This document shows, one piece after another, positions 8,413 to 16,655 of a DNA stretch of 64,000 nucleotides. The position numbers and the translations under genes were made by a program. The stretch is from Microbacterium sp. No. 7 (GTDB taxonomy: Bacteria > Actinomycetota > Actinomycetes > Actinomycetales > Microbacteriaceae): the NCBI RefSeq assembly GCF_001314225.1, contig NZ_CP012697.1:2666001-2730000 (forward strand), written 5' to 3'. Within the stretch, counting starts at the first letter, position 1; each line of letters begins with the position of its first letter. The notes under the pieces were generated by a model. It was not told the origin of the DNA and did not search any database. It saw nothing but the letters and a program-made list of their open reading frames with translations.

Positions 8413-9501
8413 TCAGGCGAGGGAGACGCCGAAGACGAGGCCCAGCAGGTACGTGATCGCGGCGGCGCCGAAGCCGATCGCGAGCTGGCGCAGGCCGCGC
8501 TTGAGCGGCGGGCCGCCCGACAGCAGGCCGACCGTCGCGCCGGTGAGCAGGAGCGCGAGGCCGACGAGCACGAGGGCGAGCACGACGGCGGCGACGCCCG
8601 TCATGCCGAACAGCCACGGCAGCACGGGGATGATCGCACCCGACGCGAAGAAGAGGAAGCTGGATGCCGCGGCCCCGAGCGCGCTGCCGACGACCTCGTG
8701 GTCGTTGCGCGCCTCGGCGGGGCGCTGATACGGCTGCGACCGGTCCGCCGCCTGCGCCGCGGCGACGACGCGATGCGCCTTGTCGCGCGCCTCGTCGGCG
8801 CCGAGCCCCCGGGTGCGGTACACGAGGGCGAGCTCGTTCGCGTCGAGGTCGAGGTCGGGCAGCGCCTCGTCGGCGTACGCGTTCGGCTCGGTCGCATCGA
8901 GCAGCTCCCGCTGCGAGCGCACCGAGACGAACTCACCCGCACCCATCGAGAGGGCGCCCGCGAGCAGTCCCGCGACGCCGCTGAACAGCACGAACGACGA
9001 CGAGACGCCGGTCGCCCCGATGCCCATGACGAGCGCGAGGTTCGAGACGAGGCCGTCGTTCGCCCCGAACACCGCCGCGCGGAACGTGCCCGACAGCCGC
9101 CGCCGGCCGCGTGCCGCGAGGCCGCGCACGACCTCGCGGTGGATCTTCTCGTCGGCGGCCATCTGCGGCGTCGCGAACGGCTCGGTGTCGTACGGCGAGC
9201 GGTCCTCGGCGTTCTGCGCGAGCGCGAGCACGAAGATCGAGCCGAACCGCCGGGCCATCCAGCCGAGCACGCGGCCGCCGAGACTCGGGGCCGGCAGCCG
9301 CGCCGGCTCGCCGCCGAGCAGCGCGAGCCAGTGCGCCTCGTGCCGCCCCTCCGCCTCGGCGAGGGCGAGCAGGATCTCGCGCTCCTCGCCCTCGCGCCGT
9401 GCGGCCAGCTCGCGGTAGACCCGGGCCTCGGCGCGCTCGTCGACGAGGTACCGCGCCCAGCGACGGCGATCGCGGTCGGTCGGCGTGGCGGTCGCGGTCA
9501 C
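8413..9501 (-). CDS. VIT1/CCC1-type transporter with N-terminal ferritin-like domain
   Basis: About 362 residues. The first ~130 residues look like a four-helix ferritin/rubrerythrin-like domain (helices containing EREILLALAEAEGRHEAHW, with the E..H metal ligands). The rest is a CCC1/VIT1 membrane domain with five hydrophobic segments, including FGANDGLVSNLALVMGIGATG, and a cytoplasmic Glu-rich metal-binding loop (MGAGEFVSVRSQRELLD). Such proteins move iron or manganese across the membrane. I prefer GTG 9501 because GGAGG sits 5 nt upstream; an in-frame GTG at 9516 overlaps that site. Confidence 0.88.
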   Translation of the reverse strand: MTATATPTDRDRRRWARYLVDERAEARVYRELAARREGEEREILLALAEAEGRHEAHWLALLGGEPARLPAPSLGGRVLGWMARRFGSIFVLALAQNAEDRSPYDTEPFATPQMAADEKIHREVVRGLAARGRRRLSGTFRAAVFGANDGLVSNLALVMGIGATGVSSSFVLFSGVAGLLAGALSMGAGEFVSVRSQRELLDATEPNAYADEALPDLDLDANELALVYRTRGLGADEARDKAHRVVAAAQAADRSQPYQRPAEARNDHEVVGSALGAAASSFLFFASGAIIPVLPWLFGMTGVAAVVLALVLVGLALLLTGATVGLLSGGPPLKRGLRQLAIGFGAAAITYLLGLVFGVSLA

Positions 9502-9655
9502 AGAAGCCTCCAGCACTCGGCGGAACGATCAGGGGAACAAAACGCCTCCACGCTAGCGGCGGCGCGTGCCGCGCACCCCGCGTTCGCCCCGATTGCCAGC
9601 ATTTCGGGCATCCGAACAGGACGCCGACCCCGGCACGGGGACGACGGATGCGCGG

Positions 9656-11497
9656 CTACGAGCGCACGCGGCGGCGCATCACCTCGATGCGCGACTGCAG
9701 CTGGGCGACCGTCGCGCGCGCGACCTCCGGGCCGCCGCACACGCGCCGCAGCTCGGCATGGATCGCGCCGTGCGGCTCGCCGCTCTGCCGCGCGTAGAGC
9801 CCCACGAGGCTGTTCAGCAGCTGGCGCTGCTCGCGCAGCGTGCGGTGCAGCGGCGCGGGCAGCCCGGCCGCGTCGTCCTCGGGCTTCTCGGGCGTCTCGG
9901 CCGCCTCGGTGCGCTCTCGCTCCTTGCGGTGCCGCGACTGCCGTGCCTGGCGCTGCATGAGCAGCTCGTGCACGTGCTCGGGCTCCAGCAGCCCGGGGAT
10001 GCCGAGGAACTCCTCCTCCTCGGGCGTTCCGGGCACCGCGAGCTGACCGAACTCCCGCCCGTCGTAGAGCACGCGGTCGAAGTGCGCGACCGAGCCGAGC
10101 GCCTGGTACGAGAACTCCTCGGTCAGCGCGTCGGATGCGTCGTCCTCGCGCTCGGCCTTCTCCAGCAGGTCGTCGTCGAGGCCGTCGTCGTCGCCGTCCG
10201 ACTCGCGGTCGAGCGCGTGGTCGCGCTCGCGCTCCATCTCGCCGGCCAGCTCCATGAGCTGCGGCACGTGCGGCAGGAACACGGATGCCGTCTCGCCGCG
10301 GCGCCGGGCCCGCACGAAGCGCCCGATGGCCTGCGCGAAGAACAGCGGCGTCGACGCGCTCGTGGCGTAGACGCCGACCGCCAGACGCGGCACGTCGACG
10401 CCCTCCGACACCATGCGCACGGCGACCATCCAGCGGTTCGTCGCCGTGGTGAACCGCTCGATGCGCGACGAGGCGTCGGCGTCGTCGGAGAGCACGACCG
10501 TGGGCTGCTCCCCCGTGATCTCGCGGAGGATCGCCGCGTACGCCCGCGCCGCGGTCTGGTCGGTCGCGATGACCAGCCCCCCGGCATCCGGCACATCGGC
10601 GCGCACCTCCGACAGGCGCCGGTCGGCGGAGCGCAGCACCGCCGGGATCCACTCCCCCTCGGGGTCGAGGGCGGTCCGCCACGCCTGCGCCGTGACGTCC
10701 TTCGTGTTGTCCTGCCCGAGGTGGGCCTCGAGCTCGTCGCCGGCCTTCGTGCGCCAGCGCATCTTGCCGGCGTAGACGAGGAACAGCACGGGCCGCACGA
10801 CGCCGTCGGCGAGCGCGCGGCCGTAGCCGTAGTTGTAGTCGGTGCGCGAGAGGCGGATGCCCTTCTCGTTCGGGTGGTACTCGACGAACGGGATCGGCGC
10901 GGTGTCGCTGCGGAAGGGGGTGCCGCTGAGCAGCAGGCGCCGCGTCGCCCGGCCGTACGCCTCGCGCAGCGCGTCGCCCCAGCTGAGCGCGTCGCCGCCG
11001 TGGTGCACCTCGTCGAGGATCACGAGCGTGCGCGCGTCGTCGACGAGGTGCCGGTGCACGGATGCCTTGACCGCCACCTGCGCGTACGTCACGGCGACGC
11101 CGTGGTAGTGCCGCGCGGGCACGCGGTGCCGGTTGGAGAAGCGCGGATCGAGGCGGATCGACACGCGCGCCGCCGCGTCGGCCCACTGCGTCTTGAGGTG
11201 CTCGGTCGGGGCGACGACGACGATGCGGTCGACGACGCGGCGGCGCAGCAGCTCGCTCGCGAGGCGCAGGGCGAACGTCGTCTTCCCCGCGCCGGGCGTC
11301 GCGGCGGCGAGGAAGTCGCGCGGGCCCTTGCCGACGCCGTCGGGCCCGTCGAGGTCGAAGTAGGTCTGCAGGGCCTCGGCCTGCCACGCCCGCAGGCTCT
11401 GCGCCGTGCCCCACGGGGCGCGCTGCGGGAACGACGGCGGCAGGTGCTCGGCCGCGAAGCTGCCGAAGTGCTGCTCCCCCTGCGCGTCCCCGATCAC
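9656..11497 (-). CDS. DEAD/DEAH-box (SF2) helicase
   Basis: 613 residues. Motif I is ATPGAGKTT near residue 67, motif II is DEVH, motif III is SGTPFRSD, and motif VI is QAIGRFVR, placing it with restriction-enzyme-type SF2 helicases of the ERCC3/UvrB class. A strongly acidic insert (DGDDDGLDDDLLEK) and a charged C-terminal region follow the helicase core. No nuclease or methylase domain is visible and no such gene is adjacent, so a restriction role is not supported. It starts at GTG 11497, with -10-like TAAGGT 8 nt upstream, suggesting a leaderless mRNA. Confidence 0.88.
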   Translation of the reverse strand: MIGDAQGEQHFGSFAAEHLPPSFPQRAPWGTAQSLRAWQAEALQTYFDLDGPDGVGKGPRDFLAAATPGAGKTTFALRLASELLRRRVVDRIVVVAPTEHLKTQWADAAARVSIRLDPRFSNRHRVPARHYHGVAVTYAQVAVKASVHRHLVDDARTLVILDEVHHGGDALSWGDALREAYGRATRRLLLSGTPFRSDTAPIPFVEYHPNEKGIRLSRTDYNYGYGRALADGVVRPVLFLVYAGKMRWRTKAGDELEAHLGQDNTKDVTAQAWRTALDPEGEWIPAVLRSADRRLSEVRADVPDAGGLVIATDQTAARAYAAILREITGEQPTVVLSDDADASSRIERFTTATNRWMVAVRMVSEGVDVPRLAVGVYATSASTPLFFAQAIGRFVRARRRGETASVFLPHVPQLMELAGEMERERDHALDRESDGDDDGLDDDLLEKAEREDDASDALTEEFSYQALGSVAHFDRVLYDGREFGQLAVPGTPEEEEFLGIPGLLEPEHVHELLMQRQARQSRHRKERERTEAAETPEKPEDDAAGLPAPLHRTLREQRQLLNSLVGLYARQSGEPHGAIHAELRRVCGGPEVARATVAQLQSRIEVMRRRVRS

Positions 11498-11590
11498 GAG
11501 AGACCACCTTAGGCGAACCGTGCGACACGGCCGGCCGCGTCACCGCGGATGCGGGGTAGCCTCGTACCGACCACGAGTCGAGGAAGTGTC

Positions 11591-12433
11591 ATGCGCAGAG
11601 ACGATCCGTCGCCCGACGATCACCGTTCCCCCTACGTCGCCAACGAGACCGCCCATCCGTGGCGGCGCATGGTGTCGATCGGCGACTCCTTCACCGAGGG
11701 CGTCGGCGACCCCGAGCCCACCGCGCCCAACGGCCTGCGGGGCTGGGCCGACCGCGTCGCCGAGGTGCTCGCGGCGCAGGCGGACGACTTCGCGTACGCG
11801 AACCTCGCGGTGCGGGGCAAGCTCATCGCGCAGATCACGGCCGACCAGATCGAGCCCGCGCTGGCGCTCAGCCCCGATCTCATCACCTTCTCGGCGGGCG
11901 GCAACGACGTCATCCGTCCCGGTGCCGACCCCGACGAGGTCGCGCAGCAGTTCGAGGACGCCGTCATCCGCCTGTCGTCGGGCGGCGCGACGCTCGTCGT
12001 GTTCACGGGCATCGACACGAACTTCACGCCGGTGTTCCGCGGCATCCGCGGCCGCGTCGCCATCTACAACGAGAACATCCGCGCGATCGCCGACCGGTAC
12101 GACTGCATCGTCGCCGACCAGTGGGCGCTCAAGGAGGTGCAGGATCCGCGGTTCTTCGACGACGACCGGCTGCACTACAACGCGCTCGGCCACCACGAGA
12201 TCGCCCGCATGGTGCTGCGCGCCCTGAACGTGCCGAACGACCTGCGGCCGATGCAGCCCGGTCCCGTGCCGACGCTGTCGTGGCGCGAGGCCCGCGCCAA
12301 CGACATCGTGTGGGCGCGCCAGCACCTCGTGCCGTGGGTGCTGCGGCGCCTGCGCCACCAGTCGTCGGGCGACAACGTCACCGCCAAGCGCCCCGACGCG
12401 CTGCCCGTGGAGGGCGTGCGCCCCGACGCCTGA
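11591..12433 (+). CDS. SGNH/GDSL hydrolase family protein
   Basis: 280 residues from ATG 11591, which follows GAGGAAG. Block I is SIGDSFTEGVGD with the nucleophile Ser, the block III oxyanion motif is SAGGND, and block V is DDDRLHYNALGH with the Asp-His pair. There is no signal peptide, so it is likely a cytosolic esterase or lipase of unknown substrate. The C-terminal ~60 residues (Trp/Arg-rich, EARANDIVWARQHLVPW) are typical of actinobacterial members. It is divergent from the helicase across 93 bp, which contain a TAGCCT -10. Confidence 0.88.
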   Translation: MRRDDPSPDDHRSPYVANETAHPWRRMVSIGDSFTEGVGDPEPTAPNGLRGWADRVAEVLAAQADDFAYANLAVRGKLIAQITADQIEPALALSPDLITFSAGGNDVIRPGADPDEVAQQFEDAVIRLSSGGATLVVFTGIDTNFTPVFRGIRGRVAIYNENIRAIADRYDCIVADQWALKEVQDPRFFDDDRLHYNALGHHEIARMVLRALNVPNDLRPMQPGPVPTLSWREARANDIVWARQHLVPWVLRRLRHQSSGDNVTAKRPDALPVEGVRPDA

Positions 12434-12457
12434 TCCCGAGCCGCTCAGCCCCGCCCC

Positions 12458-12533
12458 GAGTCAATCCCCGCCCGCCGAGCCAATACTCGTTCCGCGCTTG
12501 CGGGGCATTGACTGGGCGCCGGAGGGTTGACTC
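12458..12533. repeat. Symmetric array: GAGTCAA words, 2 forward + 2 inverted
   Basis: GAGTCAA (12458-12464) and GAGCCAA (12477-12483) are 19 bp apart. The inverted TTGACTG (12508-12514) and TTGACTC (12527-12533) are also 19 bp apart. It lies between the convergent SGNH hydrolase and TrmH genes and probably serves as a bidirectional terminator. Confidence 0.75.
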
Positions 12534-12553
12534 GGCGCGGGATCGCCGACCGC

Positions 12554-13348
12554 TCAGCGCAGGGCCCAGAGGGCGACGGCGGCGGCCGCGGCGACGTTGA
12601 GGGAGTCGACGCCGCCGTGCATGGGGATCGTGACGATGGTGTCGGCTGTGGAGAGGGCGTGGCGGGAGAGGCCGTCGCCCTCGGCGCCGAGCAGCAGGGC
12701 GACGCGGTCGGGACGCCTCGCGGCGAACGCGTCGAGCGGCACCGCGTCGTCGGCGAGCGCGAGCGCGGCGACGTGCAGGCCCCCGTCGCGCAGCACGTCG
12801 GATGCCGCGGGCCACTCCGGCAGCCGCGTCCACGGCACCTGGAACACGGTGCCCATGCTCACCCGCACGCTGCGCCGGTAGAGCGGGTCGGCGCAGCGCG
12901 GCGAGATGAGCACCGCGTCGGCGCCGAGCCCCGCCGCGGCGCGGAACGCGGCTCCGACGTTGGTGTGGTCGACGATGTCCTCCAGCACGAGCACGAGGCG
13001 GGCGCCCGCGACGACGTCGGCCACGGCGGGCAGCGCGGGCCGGTGCATGGCGGCGAGGGCCCCGCGGTGCACGGCGTAGCCCGTGAGCCGCTCGGCCACG
13101 GCATCCGTCACGACGTACACGGGCGCGTCGCCCGCGAGGCCGTCGACGTCGTCCCGCCACTTCTCCTGCACGAGCACCGACCGCGGGCGGTGTCCCGCCG
13201 CGACGGCCCGCGCGATGACCTTCGCCGACTCGGCGATGTAGAGCCCGCCCTCGGGCTCGAGCACGCGCCGCAGCGCGACGTCGGTGAGGTCGCGGTAGTC
13301 GGCCAGCCGCGGGTCGCCGGGATCGTCGATGCGCACGGTGACAGGCAT
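12554..13348 (-). CDS. TrmH/SpoU family RNA 2'-O-methyltransferase
   Basis: 264 residues. The SPOUT trefoil-knot motifs are visible: motif 1 DHTNVGAAFRAAAGLGADA, motif 2 LLLGAEGDGL and motif 3 IPMHGGVDSLNVAAAAAVAL. It methylates a ribose 2'-OH of tRNA or rRNA with S-adenosylmethionine; which RNA is not clear. The start is taken as ATG 13348 (protein MPVTVRIDD); a longer frame to 13531 would run over the divergent sirtuin promoter. It faces the SGNH gene tail to tail. Confidence 0.9.
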   Translation of the reverse strand: MPVTVRIDDPGDPRLADYRDLTDVALRRVLEPEGGLYIAESAKVIARAVAAGHRPRSVLVQEKWRDDVDGLAGDAPVYVVTDAVAERLTGYAVHRGALAAMHRPALPAVADVVAGARLVLVLEDIVDHTNVGAAFRAAAGLGADAVLISPRCADPLYRRSVRVSMGTVFQVPWTRLPEWPAASDVLRDGGLHVAALALADDAVPLDAFAARRPDRVALLLGAEGDGLSRHALSTADTIVTIPMHGGVDSLNVAAAAAVALWALR

Positions 13349-13409
13349 CCCCCTACTCTCGCACGGTCCCGTAACATGCCCGAAAACCGGGCGGCGTAGT
13401 GTCGCTCGC

Positions 13410-14258
13410 ATGACTCCCGTGGTCGAGCTCGACGATGTGACCGCCCTCGACGTGCGCCGGGCCGTGGACGCCCTCGCAGGCTGCCGCATCGCGGTGCTCA
13501 CGGGAGCCGGGGTCTCGACCGACTCCGGCATCCCCGACTATCGCGGCAAGGGCGCGCCGACCCGCACGCCCATGACGTGGCAGACGTTCCGCGAGTCGGA
13601 GGCGGCCCGGCGCCGCTACTGGGTGGGCAGCCACCTCGGCTGGCGCGCGTTCTCGGCCGCGGCGCCCAACCGCGGGCACGCGGCGCTCGCGGCCCTCGAG
13701 GAGCACGGGCTCGCGTCGGGCGTCGTCACGCAGAACGTCGACGGCCTGCACCTGCAGGCGGGCAGCCGCCGGGTGATCGAGCTGCACGGCACGATGCGCC
13801 GCGTCGGCTGCACGGCGTGCGGGCAGGTGTTCGACCGGCGCGACCTGGCGGCGCGCATCGAGGCGGACAACCCGTGGATCACGGTTCCGGATGCCGTCGA
13901 GCTCGGCCCCGACGGCGACGTGCTGCCGGCGTCCAGCGATCGGTTCGTCGTGCCCGACTGCTCGGTGTGCGGCGGCATGCTGCGCCCCGACATCGTGTTC
14001 TTCGGCGAGTACGTGCCCGCCCTGCGGTTCGGCGAGGCGGAGCAGCTGGTCGCGGCCAGCGGCGCCCTGCTCGTGGCGGGGTCGTCGCTCGCGGTGAACT
14101 CCGGCGTGCGGCTCGTCGAGCGGGCGCGGCGGCGGCGCCTGCCGGTCGTGATCGTCAACCGCGGCGAGACCCGCGCCGACCGCCGCGCGAGCGTCAAGAT
14201 CGACGCCGGCACGTCCGAGGTGCTGCAGGCCCTCTCCGACGGGCTGCTCGCGCGCTGA
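13410..14258 (+). CDS. SIR2-type NAD-dependent protein deacylase
   Basis: 282 residues. NAD-binding TGAGVSTDSGIPDYRG, TQNVDGLH, the catalytic His in ELHGTMRRVGC, and two zinc-finger CxxC pairs (CTACG and CSVCG) are all present. Sirtuins remove acyl groups from lysines at the cost of NAD. The start ATG 13410 has TAGTGT (13397-13402) 7 nt upstream, so transcription probably begins at or next to the start codon (leaderless). Confidence 0.93.
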   Translation: MTPVVELDDVTALDVRRAVDALAGCRIAVLTGAGVSTDSGIPDYRGKGAPTRTPMTWQTFRESEAARRRYWVGSHLGWRAFSAAAPNRGHAALAALEEHGLASGVVTQNVDGLHLQAGSRRVIELHGTMRRVGCTACGQVFDRRDLAARIEADNPWITVPDAVELGPDGDVLPASSDRFVVPDCSVCGGMLRPDIVFFGEYVPALRFGEAEQLVAASGALLVAGSSLAVNSGVRLVERARRRRLPVVIVNRGETRADRRASVKIDAGTSEVLQALSDGLLAR

Positions 14259-14259
14259 G

Positions 14260-14323
14260 CCCGGCGGCCGCCCGGCCCGGCGACCTCTCGACCCGGCGAC
14301 CTCCCGACCCGGCGGCCGCTCAG
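14260..14323. repeat. Four tandem 16-bp units
   Basis: Units at 14260, 14276, 14292 and 14308, each starting CCCGGCG. The two inner units (CCCGGCGACCTCTCGA and CCCGGCGACCTCCCGA) differ at one base. The array fills the gap between the sirtuin and the E2 gene and its last unit contains the E2 stop codon. Purely direct repeats, unlike the symmetric arrays elsewhere. Confidence 0.8.
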
Positions 14324-15639
14324 CCCCCGAACAGCAGCGCCCGCGCGGGCTCGCGCAGCAGGGCGCCGACCTCGACGAGGAACCGCGACGCCTGCTCGCC
14401 GTCGACGACGCGATGGTCGAACGACAGGCTGAGCGCGAGCACGTCGCGCAGCGCGATCCCGCCGTCGTGCTCCCACGGGCGCCGTCGCACGGCTCCGATG
14501 CCGAGGATGCCGGCCTCGCCCGGATTCAGGATGGGCGTTCCGGCGTCGACCCCGAACACGCCGTAGTTCGTGATCGAGAAGGTGCCGCCGGAAAGGGTCT
14601 CGAGCGCGGGCCGGCCGCCGCGTGCCTCGTCGACGAGCCCCGCGATCGCGTCGGCGAGCTCGGCGAGGCCGAGCCGGCCGGCCTCCTTCACGTTCGGCAC
14701 GACGAGGCCCCGCTCGGTCGCCGCGGCGATGCCGAGGTTCACGAAGCGGTACTGCTCGATGACGCCGGCCTCCTCGTCCCAGCGCGCGTTGAGGTCGGGA
14801 TGCCGCGACAGCGCGAGGCACACGGCCCTCGCGACGACGGCGAGCACGCCGATGCGATGCGGCGCCGCGCGGGGATCGGCGCGCAGCCGGGCGACGAGCT
14901 CGGTGGTCGCCGTGACGTCGACCTCGAGGAACGTCGTCGCATGCGGCGCGGTGAAGGCGCTGCGCACCATCGCGTCGGCCGTGTGCCGGCGCACGCCGCG
15001 CACGGGGATCCGCGTCACGCGATCGTCCGGCGGAGCCTCCGCCCGGCGCGCGACGTACGCGTCGACGTCGGCGCGGGTGATGACGCCCGACGGATCGGAT
15101 GCCGTGACCAGCTCGAGGTCGACGCCCAGGTCGCGCGCGCGTGCGCGCACGGGCGGCGTCGAGCGCGGCCTCTCGTGAGGCGCCTCGTCGGCGACGTGCG
15201 CGGCGACGGCGTCGTGCGGGGCCGCCGCGCGCACGGCGGTGTCGAGCGCCGCCGCGGTGTCGAGGCCGGCCGCCGCGCCGTGCGTGCGGGGCCGGCGCTG
15301 CGGCCGGCCCGCGGCGCGCGGCGCGGCGCCGTACCCCACGAGGTTCGGCGCCGGGCGCTCCTCCGCGTCGTGCGCAGACGGCTCGGGAGCGCGCTCGGGC
15401 GCTCCCGTCTCGATCGCGATCACGGGCGCGCCGACCGCGACCACGTCGCCCGCGGCCGCGTGCAGCGCGGCGACCGTGCCGGCGAACGGCGACGGCAGCT
15501 CGACGATCGCCTTCGCGGTCTCGACCTCGGCGATCGGCTGGTTGAGCGCGACGGCGTCGCCGGGGCTGACGAGCCATTGCACGATCTCGGCCTCGGGCAG
15601 GCCCTCCCCGAGATCGGGAAGGCGGAACTCGGCGATCAC
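14320..15639 (-). CDS. bkdB: Branched-chain 2-oxoacid dehydrogenase E2 (acyltransferase)
   Basis: 439 residues. One N-terminal lipoyl domain with Lys43 in EVETAKAIVELPS, an Ala/Pro/Arg-rich linker, a peripheral-subunit binding domain (around RARARDLGVDLELVTASDPSG), and a catalytic acyltransferase domain ending with SFDHRVVDGEQASRFL. It transfers the acyl group from lipoamide to CoA. It starts at GTG 15639, overlapping the stop of E1 beta by 4 bases (GTGA), so translation is coupled. An E2 of pyruvate dehydrogenase is the alternative; the operon form and the Lrp neighbour favour branched-chain substrates. Confidence 0.88.
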   Translation of the reverse strand: MIAEFRLPDLGEGLPEAEIVQWLVSPGDAVALNQPIAEVETAKAIVELPSPFAGTVAALHAAAGDVVAVGAPVIAIETGAPERAPEPSAHDAEERPAPNLVGYGAAPRAAGRPQRRPRTHGAAAGLDTAAALDTAVRAAAPHDAVAAHVADEAPHERPRSTPPVRARARDLGVDLELVTASDPSGVITRADVDAYVARRAEAPPDDRVTRIPVRGVRRHTADAMVRSAFTAPHATTFLEVDVTATTELVARLRADPRAAPHRIGVLAVVARAVCLALSRHPDLNARWDEEAGVIEQYRFVNLGIAAATERGLVVPNVKEAGRLGLAELADAIAGLVDEARGGRPALETLSGGTFSITNYGVFGVDAGTPILNPGEAGILGIGAVRRRPWEHDGGIALRDVLALSLSFDHRVVDGEQASRFLVEVGALLREPARALLFGG

Positions 15640-16652
15640 GACGTCACCCCCGCCGCGCTGTGGCTGCTGGGCCGGCCCTGCACATGGTCGACGGCGTCGA
15701 GCAGGCGGTCGAGATCGGGGATGTGGTGCTTCTCCAGCTTCGCCGGCGGGTAGGGGATGTCGTGACCGGTCACGCGCAGCGGCGGCGCCTCCAGATGGTG
15801 GAAGCACAGCTCCGTCACGCTCGCGATCAGCTCGGCGCCCAGCCCGGCCTCGCGGGGCGCCTCGTGCGTCACGACGACGCGGCCCGTCTTGCGCACGGAT
15901 GCCGTGACCGTGCGGTAGTCGACGGGCGAGAGCGAGCGCAGGTCGATGACCTCGAGCGAGACGCCCTCGTCCTCGGCGGCGATCGCGGCATCCATCGCGA
16001 CGTGCACCTGCGATCCATAGGCGAGCACGGTCACGTCGGTGCCCTCGCGCACGACGCGCGCCACGCCCATGGGCGCCGCGTCGGCGATGTCCGCGTCGAG
16101 ATCGACCTCGCCCGCCGAATGATAGAGGCGCTTGGGCTCGAAGAAGACCACGGGGTCGTCGCACGCGATCGCCTGGCGCAGCATCGTGTAGGCGTCGGCC
16201 GGGTTCGAGACGGCCACCACGCGCAGCCCCGCGGTGTGCGCGAAGTACGCCTCGGGCGACTCGGAGTGATGCTCGGCGGCGCCGACGCCGCCCGCCCACG
16301 GCATCCGGATCGTCAGCGGCATGCGCACGCGCCCGCGCGTGCGGTAGTGCATCTTCGCGACCTGGCACACGATCTGGTCGAACGCGGGATAGACGAACCC
16401 GTCGAACTGGATCTCGACGACCGGACGGAAGCCCCGCATGGCGAGCCCGACCGCGGTGCCGACGATGCCCGACTCCGCGAGCGGCGTGTCGATCACCCGC
16501 TGCGGGCCGAACTCCGCCTGCAGCCCGTCGGTGATGCGGAACACCCCGCCGAGCGTGCCGACGTCCTCGCCCATGATCAGCACGCGGTCGTCGTCGGCGA
16601 GCGAGCGGCGCAGCGCCGCCGTGAGCGCCTTGCCCATCGTGAGCGCGGCCAT
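15636..16652 (-). CDS. bkdA2: Branched-chain 2-oxoacid dehydrogenase E1 beta subunit
   Basis: 338 residues. Transketolase-type pyrimidine-binding half: GEDVGTLGGVFRITDGL and DTPLAESGIVGTAVGLAMRG near the N-terminus, GGVGAAEHHSESPEAYFAH in the middle, and a C-terminal transketolase domain (DLRSLSPVD, VTHEAPREAGLGAE). With E1 alpha it decarboxylates branched-chain 2-oxoacids using thiamine diphosphate. It is 3 bp downstream of E1 alpha and overlaps E2. Confidence 0.9.
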   Translation of the reverse strand: MAALTMGKALTAALRRSLADDDRVLIMGEDVGTLGGVFRITDGLQAEFGPQRVIDTPLAESGIVGTAVGLAMRGFRPVVEIQFDGFVYPAFDQIVCQVAKMHYRTRGRVRMPLTIRMPWAGGVGAAEHHSESPEAYFAHTAGLRVVAVSNPADAYTMLRQAIACDDPVVFFEPKRLYHSAGEVDLDADIADAAPMGVARVVREGTDVTVLAYGSQVHVAMDAAIAAEDEGVSLEVIDLRSLSPVDYRTVTASVRKTGRVVVTHEAPREAGLGAELIASVTELCFHHLEAPPLRVTGHDIPYPPAKLEKHHIPDLDRLLDAVDHVQGRPSSHSAAGVTS

Positions 16653-16655
16653 CGC

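Noticed and set aside
9656..11497. Part of a restriction or phage-defence system
   Set aside because: Only the helicase is present; neighbours are a metal transporter and an SGNH hydrolase, and no nuclease or methylase domain is visible.
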